Shown: positions 1 to 5,878, numbered from the stretch's first letter. The stretch is 9,808 nucleotides of DNA from Caldifarciminota bacterium UBA3073 (GCA_002366725.1 DFBT01000122.1:1-9808), one strand, 5' to 3'. Made by a program: numbers and translations. Notes: generated from the sequence alone by a model not told the origin.

Positions 1-572
1 GCAGCTGCCAACTCAAGTCCGATCTCGTTAAGTCTAACTTCGAGAAAGAGGCGGTTTCGTTTACCTACGGTCATGCTCGTTTCCCTGTTAAGCTTATCGA
101 GATGTTTTATATATGAGCTTGCTATCTTTGCGGACATATTTGGGTCCTTATCCGTGACCGATATTGATATTATACCCTCTGGAGATACCTCGATCCTCGT
201 CACCCCCGAGAGACACTTTCTCGTCTCCGTCATGGTCTTTTTCCCATAATAACTCCTAAGTTTACATCCCTCTATTACGCCATCGCTAACGGTCCTTGAC
301 TTCAGCAGGGCGGCAAAAAGATCAGAGGGTGTAGCTCCCATACCGAGGGGTAGTCCAGATCCCGCCAACATCGAGCTGATACTGGAGGATATACCCATAC
401 TCTCACCGGAGAGCAGTGGTGGCAGGAGCCTCCCCGTGGAGGTATATTTTTTGGGGAGAACGAGGCTCACAATTACGGCGAGGACGGTAATGGTGATAAC
501 ATTGAATAGTACAATGCTTCTCCACTTAACAACTACGGCTATATAATCTCTTATATTGGGGTCTCTATTCAT
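1..572 (-). CDS. Wzz-family chain-length determinant / polysaccharide co-polymerase, N-terminal part
   Basis: I translated this by hand from the minus strand; 190 complete codons are present and the C-terminal part lies beyond the left edge. The protein starts MNRDPNIRDYIAVVVKWRS and has one hydrophobic helix at about residues 19-39. A Lys-Lys-Tyr-Thr-Ser stretch and a Pro-rich LLPPLL segment follow, as in the Wzz domain just after the first membrane helix. The periplasmic part then contains VTRIEVSPEGIISISVTDKDP and an Ala-rich helix, typical of this family. Wzz proteins sit in the inner membrane and control the length or export of surface polysaccharide. The second membrane helix and any fused tyrosine kinase domain would be off the window. 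The ATG at 572 is preceded in frame by TAA two codons upstream, which fixes the start; no Shine-Dalgarno motif is visible. It lies 41 bp after the Wza-like gene on the same strand, so it is probably co-transcribed. Confidence 0.85.
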   Translation of the reverse strand, partial: MNRDPNIRDYIAVVVKWRSIVLFNVITITVLAVIVSLVLPKKYTSTGRLLPPLLSGESMGISSSISSMLAGSGLPLGMGATPSDLFAALLKSRTVSDGVIEGCKLRSYYGKKTMTETRKCLSGVTRIEVSPEGIISISVTDKDPNMSAKIASSYIKHLDKLNRETSMTVGKRNRLFLEVRLNEIGLELAA

Positions 573-613
573 TTTAAATTAGTCATTAGAAATTGGTCAT
601 TAGTCATTTAACA
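573..613. repeat. Short TAGTCATTA-type repeat in the gap between export and chain-length genes
   Basis: The 41-bp gap carries repeated TAGTCATT and GGTCATTAGTCATT words, low-complexity units of the kind that recur between genes here. No promoter or terminator is visible, so transcription probably continues into the chain-length gene. Confidence 0.5.
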
Positions 614-1432
614 CTATTTGGTTATTGTAAGCCAGGTTATCAGGATGGTGGTTACAGCAGATGCTATTGTGATGTAATCCTGCCACCATTTGACACGGAT
701 TTCTGGAACCACCACCGTACTATACCTTGGAGGTCGGTAGGTAATGGGTAGTCTCTTGCCATCCTTTGTGATTATATATGCTCCCTTCATATCAGCCCTA
801 TCAGATGGTCCTCCTGACACCCCTATATAATCCAGTCCACTACGATTTGGGTTGAAAGACCGTGCACCGGGCTCTACAACCATTCCCCTGACATATACAT
901 ATGAATGTGGTATATATATGCTCCAGTTTTCCTCCACTATCGATTCGGATGTAACCTCAATGATGGAATCAAACTTCGTGACACGTATAAGTGATAAGTC
1001 TGCAGAAGGCAGCAGACCACCCGCATCTTCTACATACTCTCTTGTACGCTTTCCGGGCAGAAACGGGTATGTCCCGGGATTTCCCACCGCCCCCGATACA
1101 TAAACAGCGGCACGAAAAGAGAGTACCGATAGATTTACTTTTACATCGTCAAAATATTTCTTGAACCTCTCCTCCGCCATTTCTGTGGCGTCTTTTACAC
1201 TCGTTCCCACAACTTTTATGACATCCAGCACCTCCCACGCTATAAATGGTGCCTCTTCAGATGGCGGGCTGGAAACATACTGGATAAATACTTCCCCATT
1301 AGTTGTGACGGTCTGCTGGTAAGAAAAACTCACACTCCCATAAACACTTATCAGGAGTTGATCACCCACCGTCAAAATGTAATCGTCTATACTCGTTGAA
1401 CACAGAACCGAAAAAATCAGCAGGAAATTCAT
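614..1432 (-). CDS. Wza-like polysaccharide export protein (Poly_export + SLBB domains)
   Basis: The 272-residue product resembles the outer-membrane polysaccharide export family. A short hydrophobic N-terminus (residues 2-11) is followed by the export domain (about 17-105, with VGDQLLISVYG). Two SLBB-like repeats come next (about 108-152, with VSGAVGNPGTY, and about 178-228, with VRGMVVEPGA). After Trp-Trp at 249-250 comes a single hydrophobic or amphipathic helix at 251-270. In E. coli Wza a C-terminal helix builds the alpha-helical barrel crossing the outer membrane, and this tail fits that role. The protein is shorter than E. coli Wza (379 residues). Cys11 could be a lipid anchor, but Leu precedes it, which is not a standard lipobox. 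The start overlaps the upstream dehydratase stop by 4 bp (ATGA). AAGGGGG at 1438-1444, five bases upstream, supports this start and suggests translational coupling. Confidence 0.9.
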   Translation of the reverse strand: MNFLLIFSVLCSTSIDDYILTVGDQLLISVYGSVSFSYQQTVTTNGEVFIQYVSSPPSEEAPFIAWEVLDVIKVVGTSVKDATEMAEERFKKYFDDVKVNLSVLSFRAAVYVSGAVGNPGTYPFLPGKRTREYVEDAGGLLPSADLSLIRVTKFDSIIEVTSESIVEENWSIYIPHSYVYVRGMVVEPGARSFNPNRSGLDYIGVSGGPSDRADMKGAYIITKDGKRLPITYRPPRYSTVVVPEIRVKWWQDYITIASAVTTILITWLTITK

Positions 1433-2454
1433 AGAATCCCCCTTAAAAAGCTGTACCAGTTTTTCTCAAAGGTCTTGAACTCATCCCTTGCTTTTATCTC
1501 CTCCCACCACTCTCTATTATCCACATACCAACCGACCGTCCTTTTTAACCCCTCATCAAACTCCATTACCGGTTGCCAGCCCAGCAGTCTTTCTGCCTTG
1601 TCATACGAGGTAATGAGTCTCTTCACATGTCCTGGTCTATCACCGACCCTCTCGATGAGGGTTCTATCCTTTCCAAGAACCTCAAGAATACCTTCTGCAA
1701 TATAATTTACGGAGAAATCCCTTCCGGTTCCGAGGTTGATGACTTCTCCATTTATTAGTGACATATCTACTTCCAGCGCCCTTATTATTCCATCCACACA
1801 ATCTTCAACCCACAACCAGTCCCTTGTATTCTCTCCCGAGCCGTATATTGGGAGTGGTTTGCCATCCAGCGCATTCGTTATAAAATAGGGCATCAATTTT
1901 TCTGGATACTGGTTATAGCCATAGTTATTGAACGGTCTTAATATCACACAGGGAAGCTCGTATGTAGTATAGTAGGAATATACCAGTCTATCAGCCCCCG
2001 CCTTTGCAGCCGCATACGGACTCTGTGGTCTCATTGGGTGTTCTTCATCCATCGGTGTATACACAGCACTTCCATAGACCTCCGATGTAGAGATATGCAC
2101 AAACCTGCCTATACCGGTGTGTTTTGCCGCCTCGAGCAGTACATGTGTCCCTTTGAAATCCGTATCGATGAACGGGTCAGAGAGATCGATTGAACGGTCT
2201 ATATGTGTATATGCGGCAAAGTGAACAACCGCATCCTGGGAGCCCATAATGCGATATACGAGATCTCGGTCGAGTATATTTCCCTCTACAAATGTGAAAT
2301 TTGGATTGTGCCATATTTCCTTTGAAAAGTTTTTCTTGTTTCCCGCATATGTGAGGGCATCCAGCACGGTCACCTTTACATTATCCTTTGAGAGCACTTT
2401 TCTTACAAAGTTGCTTCCAATAAATCCGGCTCCGCCCGTGACCAATAAGTTCAT
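1429..2454 (-). CDS. rfbB: RmlB-family nucleotide-sugar 4,6-dehydratase (annotated as dTDP-glucose 4,6-dehydratase)
   Basis: This extended short-chain dehydrogenase (341 residues, normal length) has the NAD-binding TGGAGFIGSN at 6-15, the LTYAGN segment at 34-39 and YxxxK at Tyr147/Lys151. The C-terminal half is very RmlB-like: RPFNNYG, PEKLMPYFI, GENTRDWLWVEDC, and a terminal GWYVDNREWW. The family removes water from nucleotide-linked glucose to give the 4-keto-6-deoxy sugar in the cytoplasm. Classical RmlB has a Thr-Asp-Glu catalytic triplet; here it is Thr123-Ser124-Glu125 (STSEVYG), as in GDP-mannose 4,6-dehydratases and LegB-type enzymes. The AAESH segment is also changed, to AAYTH. The fold and reaction type are well supported, but the dTDP-glucose substrate is not certain. 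I chose the ATG at 2454; an upstream in-frame TTG at 2481 would add nine hydrophobic residues before the Rossmann motif and is unlikely. No clear Shine-Dalgarno motif is visible. Confidence 0.88.
   Translation of the reverse strand: MNLLVTGGAGFIGSNFVRKVLSKDNVKVTVLDALTYAGNKKNFSKEIWHNPNFTFVEGNILDRDLVYRIMGSQDAVVHFAAYTHIDRSIDLSDPFIDTDFKGTHVLLEAAKHTGIGRFVHISTSEVYGSAVYTPMDEEHPMRPQSPYAAAKAGADRLVYSYYTTYELPCVILRPFNNYGYNQYPEKLMPYFITNALDGKPLPIYGSGENTRDWLWVEDCVDGIIRALEVDMSLINGEVINLGTGRDFSVNYIAEGILEVLGKDRTLIERVGDRPGHVKRLITSYDKAERLLGWQPVMEFDEGLKRTVGWYVDNREWWEEIKARDEFKTFEKNWYSFLRGIL
1438..1444 (-). promoter_or_regulatory. Strong ribosome binding site of the Wza-like gene, inside the end of the dehydratase gene
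   Basis: On the minus strand AAGGGGG lies five bases before the ATG at 1432. It lies within the last codons of the upstream dehydratase gene, so it fixes the start and allows coupled translation. The same AAGGGGGATT string precedes fabD. Confidence 0.75.
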
Positions 2455-2472
2455 GATAAAAAAACAAGTTAA

Positions 2473-2535
2473 AATTAACAATTAGCATTTCAAAATTATT
2501 GTCTGTACGCCGTTATCCATTGCTAATTGTTAATT
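2473..2535. repeat. Perfect 15-bp inverted repeat between the two sugar-nucleotide genes
   Basis: AATTAACAATTAGCA at 2473-2487 is exactly complementary to TGCTAATTGTTAATT at 2521-2535, with 33 bases between. The arms are very AT-rich and lack a T-run suited to a terminator. Further AATTAGCAAT-type words adjoin at 2540-2550. The element fills most of the 108-bp gap upstream of the dehydratase start. In RNA it could form a weak stem near the 5' side of that gene. Confidence 0.7.
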
Positions 2536-2562
2536 GCTCATTGCTAATTTTGCATTGATTCC

Positions 2563-3018
2563 TTACCCATCCTTCCTTCGCCAATTATAAGGTATATCGG
2601 TCTCATAGGGATCTATCCTGTATTCATCGGGATTTTTATAGTCGTATTTCTCTGTCGGTATATTCACGACAATCGCCTCGTATTCAGATATACACTTGAA
2701 CCCGTGATACACGAGCGGGGGAATATGAATGAGAATGGGATTGTGAATACCGCAGAAGAATTCATTTATCTCTCCCTTTGTTTTTGAATCTTCTCTCCCA
2801 TCAAATAGCACCACCTTCATCATACCGTGTATGACCGCCATATTATCAGACTGTATCCTGTGGAAGTGCCAGGCCTTTACCACACCGGGATGGGCGGTGG
2901 TTACATAGACCTGCCCGAATTTCTCATACAGATCATCATCGGAGCGTAATACCTCCGTCAATCTGCCCCTTTCGTCGGGAATCACTCGTAATTTTTTTAT
3001 GAGTACGCCATCAATCAT
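2563..3018 (-). CDS. RmlC-family (dTDP-4-dehydrorhamnose 3,5-epimerase-like) cupin
   Basis: This 151-residue cupin matches the RmlC family: an N-terminal DERGRLTEVLR segment, KAWHFH at 48-53, the IPPLVYHGF strand (about 98-106), and a terminal IDP...DIPYNW resembling the classical NDP...I.W ending. RmlC epimerises C3 and C5 of dTDP-4-keto-6-deoxyglucose. The catalytic His is probably His51, and the Asp of IDP may be its partner. In my by-eye alignment the classical Lys position is Asp58 and the classical catalytic Tyr position is in VVNIP with no Tyr. The protein is also shorter than classical RmlC (about 180 residues). It may be a related epimerase, isomerase or binding protein for a sugar nucleotide rather than true RmlC. 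It is first in the minus-strand operon, 108 bp before the dehydratase. The ATG at 3018 follows directly on a strong promoter. Confidence 0.8.
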   Translation of the reverse strand: MIDGVLIKKLRVIPDERGRLTEVLRSDDDLYEKFGQVYVTTAHPGVVKAWHFHRIQSDNMAVIHGMMKVVLFDGREDSKTKGEINEFFCGIHNPILIHIPPLVYHGFKCISEYEAIVVNIPTEKYDYKNPDEYRIDPYETDIPYNWRRKDG

Positions 3019-3026
3019 GGTTGTTT

Positions 3027-3055
3027 ATTTTACCACATAAATTCGTAATTGTCAA
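3027..3055 (-). promoter_or_regulatory. Sigma-70-type promoter for the polysaccharide operon, near-leaderless
   Basis: On the minus strand TTGACA (3050-3055) and TAAAAT (3027-3032) are separated by exactly 17 bases. Transcription should begin near 3021-3020, only about two or three bases before the ATG at 3018. There is therefore almost no 5' leader and no room for a Shine-Dalgarno sequence. The promoter match is visible directly; the start point is inferred from normal spacing. Confidence 0.75.
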
Positions 3056-3153
3056 GAAAAAAATGACAGAGACTTGTGAGAGATTTCTAATTCAACAGGG
3101 ACTTTTAAGAGACGCTAAAGAGACGGCTGATTCAGACATAAGACCGCCCCATA

Positions 3154-3182
3154 AAGTCGCTATGCTCCAACGGGGCAAGCAG
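3154..3182. repeat. Dispersed repeat related to 7697-7725
   Basis: AAGTCG and CCAACGGGGCAAGCAG lie with the same 13-base offset as AAGTCG and CCAACGAGGCAAGCAG at 7697-7725; by eye 23 of 29 bases match. A shorter relative, AACGGGGCGAGCA, forms part of the hairpin at 3845-3857. This suggests diverged copies of one small element. Confidence 0.6.
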
Positions 3183-3347
3183 GCCAAAGACTTAAAACCA
3201 AGAATTAAGGTTCTTTAAAATCTCGTATCCGAAGGATCCGCTTAAACAGGTTAGGTTAAAGTCCCTGTTCTATTATACCAGAAAAAGATAAAATTTGGCG
3301 ATTATAAAACATTTGACACAAAGAAGTTAGGAAAAGTTAAACAGTGA

Positions 3348-3375
3348 CTTGCCTGCCTGACGGTAGGCAGGTAAG
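3348..3375. repeat. GCAGGCAGG palindrome, copy 1
   Basis: Arms CTTGCCTGCCT and AGGCAGGTAAG form an 11-bp stem with one G-U pair around the six-base loop GACGGT. It belongs to a five-member family in this window, always between genes. No T-run follows directly, so it is not a typical terminator. Confidence 0.85.
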
Positions 3376-3462
3376 AGACTCTTAAGAGACGAACTAATTT
3401 TTATATTTAAAGTCTCATCCAAGTCTCGTAGGAGTCCCTGTTAAAAAATCTCTTCCAACCTC

Positions 3463-3488
3463 TTTCCTGCCTGCCGTCAGGTAGGAAA
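3463..3488. repeat. GCAGGCAGG palindrome, copy 2
   Basis: Arms TTTCCTGCCT and AGGTAGGAAA pair with one G-U around the loop GCCGTC. Relative to copy 1 the flanking arm bases differ but still complement each other, which suggests selection for the hairpin or the insertion of a palindromic unit. Confidence 0.8.
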
Positions 3489-3519
3489 TCCCTGTCAAGA
3501 AAAAAATCAACTGATGTGA

Positions 3520-3660
3520 GTCAACGGATTAAGCGGATTTCAAAAAAATTTAATCCGAAACAACTGATTAAACAGAATAATTGTCAACGGATTAAACAGA
3601 TTAAACTGATTTCAAAAAGGATATTTAATTTAATCTGCGTAATCCGTTTAATCCGATGAC
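3520..3660. repeat. Cluster of AACGGATTAA direct and inverted repeats
   Basis: GTCAACGGATTAA occurs at 3520-3532 and again at 3583-3595, each soon followed by a GATTTCAAAAA stretch. The 22 bases at 3583-3604 match the reverse complement of 3639-3660 at 19 positions, giving a long stem with a 34-base loop. Further relatives of the GGATTA word occur at 3693-3701 and 4761-4768. No CRISPR-like regular spacing is present. The function is unknown. Confidence 0.75.
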
Positions 3661-3774
3661 ATAATAAGCAATCAGATAAGTTCGATGAAGATCAACGGAT
3701 TGAGTGGTTAACTTTTTTACTTGACTGCATAGGAAGGTATACAATAAGTCATGGTGTCGAGTATGTGTCGGGAA

Positions 3775-3884
3775 GGGATTGTTTCGGGGGTTGCTTCGGG
3801 GGTTGCTTCGGCTTCGCCTCGCCCTGTTAGATAGCTTTGCATCTAACGGGGCGAGCAATGTCATCCCTCGCAATGACATCCCTC
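3775..3884. repeat. Compound palindromic element with tandem repeat and strong central hairpin
   Basis: The element opens with GGGATTG and closes with CAATGACATCCC, giving roughly inverse ends. Inside, GGGGGTTGCTTC is repeated exactly in tandem (3786-3797, 3798-3809). The 15-base arms 3818-3832 and 3841-3855 pair with a single G-U around an eight-base loop. The right side has two direct copies of CAATGWCATCCCTC, at 3856-3869 and 3871-3884. It resembles the GC-rich palindromic elements with a CATTGCGAG/GCAATCCC theme scattered through many environmental genomes. I see no ORF or transposase. Confidence 0.7.
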
Positions 3885-3930
3885 CTGACAAACACAATAA
3901 TAAAGAAATCATGGTTAATCTGCGTCAATC

Positions 3931-3950
3931 CCTGCCTACCGGCAGGCAGG
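3931..3950. repeat. GCAGGCAGG palindrome, copy 3
   Basis: Arms CCTGCCT and AGGCAGG flank the loop ACCGGC. The flanks (ATC before, AGGTGCG after) closely match copy 5 at 6165-6184. The copy ends 17 bases upstream of the lptB -35 box. The TTTTTT 11 bases downstream is too distant for a classical terminator, although the hairpin could still limit incoming transcription. Confidence 0.85.
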
Positions 3951-3967
3951 TGCGTCCAATTTTTTCC

Positions 3968-3996
3968 TTGACATTTTTCCGTATATAATGTATAAT
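3968..3996 (+). promoter_or_regulatory. Consensus sigma-70 promoter of lptB
   Basis: TTGACA at 3968-3973 and TATAAT at 3991-3996 are separated by exactly 17 bases, a perfect match to the housekeeping consensus. A second TATAAT at 3984-3989 is only 10 bases from the -35 box and would not pair with it. The predicted start near 4003 gives a leader of about 30 bases that includes AGGA before the lptB ATG. Confidence 0.85.
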
Positions 3997-4033
3997 ACAG
4001 AGGTGGGTTTTTTCTTTTAAACTTATAGGAATT

Positions 4034-4756
4034 ATGGCTGTTCTTAAAGCAGAGGGTCTTGTAAAGGTATATGGTAGAAGAAGGGTGGTTGATGAGGTCT
4101 CACTTGAGGTAAAAGATGGTGAGGTAGTCGGACTTCTTGGACCTAATGGGGCGGGTAAAACCACCACTTTTTACATGATAGTGGGTCTCGTGCCGCCGGA
4201 AGACGGTAAAGTATATCTCAATGATGAGGACATAACGAGATTGCCAATGCATCTCAGGGCGAGAAAGGGTATCAGTTATCTTTCCCAGGAGGCATCAGTT
4301 TTCCGCAAACTTACCGTGGATGAGAACATCCTGGCTATACTGGAGATATTAAAGGTTCCCAGGGATGAACGATTTAAGAGGACAGATGAGCTCGTAAGTA
4401 AGTTCGATCTTGAAAAGGTCAGGAAAAATAGGGCATTCACGCTGTCGGGAGGGGAGAGAAGAAAGGTGGAGATTGCGAGGGCACTCGCCACAAATCCCTC
4501 GTTCCTGCTTCTTGACGAACCATTTACGGGTATTGACCCCATTGCAAGAAGCGACCTTCAGGATATTATAATGAGATTGAGAGAGATGGGAATAGGTATA
4601 CTCATAACGGACCACAATGTGAGAGAGACCCTGGAGATAACCGATAGTGCCTATATAATATATGAGGGCAAGGTGCTCCTATCCGGCAAAACGGATGAGC
4701 TCGTAAATGACGAGGAGGCGAGAAGGATATACCTTGGAGAGAGATTTAGATTGTAG
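4034..4756 (+). CDS. lptB: Lipopolysaccharide export ABC transporter ATP-binding protein LptB
   Basis: LptB is the cytoplasmic ATPase that works with LptF/LptG to extract lipopolysaccharide from the inner membrane and push it along the LptC-LptA bridge. At 240 residues the protein is of normal size. It has the full ABC set: Walker A GPNGAGKTT (36-44), Q-loop Gln85, signature LSGGE (137-141), Walker B LLLDEP (158-163) and the switch His194. Long identities to LptB rather than to general ABC ATPases include TTTFYMIVGLV, GISYLSQEASVFRKLTV, RRKVEIARAL, FTGIDPIA and LITDHNVRETL. The ATG at 4034 has AGGA three bases upstream (rather close). Its own consensus promoter lies 38 bases upstream. The usual neighbours lptC, lptA and rpoN are absent here, so the gene is isolated from its pathway. 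Confidence 0.95.
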   Translation: MAVLKAEGLVKVYGRRRVVDEVSLEVKDGEVVGLLGPNGAGKTTTFYMIVGLVPPEDGKVYLNDEDITRLPMHLRARKGISYLSQEASVFRKLTVDENILAILEILKVPRDERFKRTDELVSKFDLEKVRKNRAFTLSGGERRKVEIARALATNPSFLLLDEPFTGIDPIARSDLQDIIMRLREMGIGILITDHNVRETLEITDSAYIIYEGKVLLSGKTDELVNDEEARRIYLGERFRL

Positions 4757-4922
4757 GTACAACGGATTAGAAAAATTATCTTAGAATAGGCATTAACCAC
4801 AGATAGGCACAGATTAGCACAAGATACTAACCATTAAGTAGTTGAATAATTGAGTGTGGTCATTGTTTCCAGGCGTGTTCTTTAATTACTTAATTACCCA
4901 ATAACCTAATTACTTTTTTTGT
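4757..4922. other. AT-rich gap with TAATTAC repeats
   Basis: The stretch between lptB and fabD has no ORF. It contains a CACAGATAGGCACAGATTAG-type repeated word near 4799-4818 and three TAATTAC copies at about 4883-4913, followed by a T-run at 4914-4920. No GC-rich stem precedes the T-run, so I do not call a terminator. Confidence 0.5.
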
Positions 4923-4928
4923 TATAAT
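4923..4928 (+). promoter_or_regulatory. fabD: Possible -10 box of fabD
   Basis: TATAAT lies 26 bases before the chosen fabD ATG, just after a T-rich stretch. No good -35 box is found at 16-18 bases upstream, so this is a half-supported promoter. A start near 4935 would give a short leader carrying the AAGGGGG ribosome site. Confidence 0.4.
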
Positions 4929-4943
4929 CAGTGGCTAAAAATC

Positions 4944-4950
4944 AAGGGGG
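4944..4950 (+). promoter_or_regulatory. fabD: Ribosome binding site that fixes the fabD start
   Basis: AAGGGGG sits four bases before the ATG at 4955. It favours that ATG over an in-frame GTG at 4931, which would add eight polar residues ahead of the conserved FabD N-terminus. Confidence 0.8.
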
Positions 4951-4954
4951 ATTT

Positions 4955-5851
4955 ATGATAGGGTTTGTCTTTCCGGGACAGGGTTCGCAGTATGTCGGTA
5001 TGGGAAAGGACCTGTACGACGGGAATGATAAGGCAAGGGGACTCTTCGAAAGGGCGGAAAAGGCTCTCGGTGTGTGTATAACAGATATACTTTTTAACGG
5101 GCCACAGGATGAGTTGAGAGAATCAAAAAACGCCCAGGTCGCCATACTTTTGCACTCCATCGTTTGTTTCGAACTTCTCAAGGAGAAGGGAGTAAGTCCC
5201 GCCTGCGTATCGGGCCATTCACTTGGGGAGTATTCAGCCCTTTATGCGGGTGGTGTGCTCTCGTTTGAAGATGTACTTCATATCGTCAGATTCAGGGGAG
5301 AACTTATGTCTGAGGCGGGGAAGAAGAATCCGGGAGGTATGTGTGCCGTTATTGGACTTGTCCCAGACAGAATAGAGGAGATAGTTGGGAAGATAGACGG
5401 GGTTATTATTGCTAACTACAATTCTCCTTCACAGACCGTAATATCGGGCAGATTAGATGCAATAGATAAGGCATACGCAAGGGCATTGGAGTTGGGGGCG
5501 AAGAGGGTGATAAGACTGCAGGTCTCGGGGGCATTTCACTCCCCACTTATGGAATCTGCATTTGAGAAATTCGGCAGGGTGTTGTCAAAGATCGAATTCA
5601 GAAAGCCCGAGATACCCGTTGCTCCGAATGTCACCGGTAAGTTAACAGAGGATGTTAGCGAGATAAAAGACGCCCTTGCAAAGCAGATATTATCACCCGT
5701 GAGATGGGTGGACTGTGTTATGGCTATGAGGGAATACGGTGTGAGTGAATTTATAGAGGTGGGTCCGGGCAAAGTTCTCAGGGGTCTGATTAAGAAGATA
5801 CTCCCCGACGCAGAGATAACAAATGTTGAAAGACTTGGAGATATAGATTGA
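4955..5851 (+). CDS. fabD: Malonyl-CoA:acyl-carrier-protein transacylase FabD
   Basis: FabD loads malonate from malonyl-CoA onto acyl carrier protein, supplying the extender unit for fatty acid synthesis in the cytoplasm. The 298-residue product is close to the usual length of about 310. It begins with FVFPGQGSQYVGMG (4-17). The nucleophile elbow GHSLGE has Ser89, the malonate-binding Arg is probably Arg114 (RFRGELM), and the catalytic His195 is in SGAFHSPLM. The oxyanion-side GQGSQ and the C-terminal EVGPGKVL are also present. All expected catalytic residues are therefore intact. The usual fab partners (fabH, fabG, acpP, fabF) are not adjacent. It lies about 200 bp after lptB, so it may be a single-gene unit or be read through from the lptB promoter. 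Confidence 0.95.
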   Translation: MIGFVFPGQGSQYVGMGKDLYDGNDKARGLFERAEKALGVCITDILFNGPQDELRESKNAQVAILLHSIVCFELLKEKGVSPACVSGHSLGEYSALYAGGVLSFEDVLHIVRFRGELMSEAGKKNPGGMCAVIGLVPDRIEEIVGKIDGVIIANYNSPSQTVISGRLDAIDKAYARALELGAKRVIRLQVSGAFHSPLMESAFEKFGRVLSKIEFRKPEIPVAPNVTGKLTEDVSEIKDALAKQILSPVRWVDCVMAMREYGVSEFIEVGPGKVLRGLIKKILPDAEITNVERLGDID

Positions 5852-5863
5852 AATGGAATACTG

Positions 5864-5878
5864 CGAGAAATTATCTCG
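5864..5878. other. Small hairpin just after fabD
   Basis: CGAGA and TCTCG pair across the five-base loop AATTA, 13 bases after the fabD stop codon. The stem is short and no T-run follows, so a terminator role is doubtful. Confidence 0.35.

Larger units (their letters stand above)
3056..3967. other. Repeat-rich intergenic region without a credible gene
   Basis: Short ORFs here are under 100 codons, lack ribosome binding sites, cross the palindromes and read as repeat translations, so I call none. The region holds GCAGGCAGG palindromes, AACGGATTAA repeats, a tandem GGGGGTTGCTTC and a stable GC-rich hairpin, listed separately. Other repeated words: AACAGGGACT at 3094-3103 is the reverse complement of AGTCCCTGTT at 3260-3269 and 3433-3442. 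GTCAAGAAAAAAAT occurs at 3051-3064, spanning the operon -35 region, and again at 3494-3507. AGACATAAGACC at 3134-3145 recurs at 6030-6041. It lies between divergent transcription units. Confidence 0.75.

Noticed and set aside
852..1103. Plus-strand frame inside the Wza-like gene
   Set aside because: The minus-strand protein has clear domains; this is a shadow frame.
2455..2481. Upstream TTG start of the dehydratase
   Set aside because: The extra residues precede a normal Rossmann N-terminus and no ribosome site supports the TTG.
3021..3218. 65-codon plus-strand reading frame next to the operon promoter
   Set aside because: It crosses repeats also found in other gaps, has no ribosome site and shows no protein-like conservation pattern.
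3520..3660. Possible CRISPR array
   Set aside because: Repeats are of mixed orientation and irregular spacing, with no constant spacer length and no cas gene nearby.
3721..3745. TTGACT with a nearby TACAAT as a promoter
   Set aside because: The spacer is only 13 bases and no gene follows.
3625..3912. 95-codon minus-strand reading frame
   Set aside because: Its SNPRSNPRNNP stretch is a translation of the tandem GGGGGTTGCTTC repeat, and the rest covers palindromes.
3931..3966. Palindrome copy 3 plus TTTTTT as a terminator
   Set aside because: The T-run starts 11 bases after the stem, too far for a standard factor-independent terminator.
3056..3967. Search for tRNA, rRNA or known structured RNA in the 1-kb gap
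   Set aside because: No cloverleaf, TTCGA-type T-loop context or recognised RNA core was seen; only repeats and palindromes.
3779..3988. 69-codon plus-strand reading frame before lptB
   Set aside because: It runs through the compound hairpin and palindrome copy 3 and ends inside the lptB promoter.
5864..5878. Hairpin after fabD as a terminator
   Set aside because: The stem is only five base pairs and no T-run follows.
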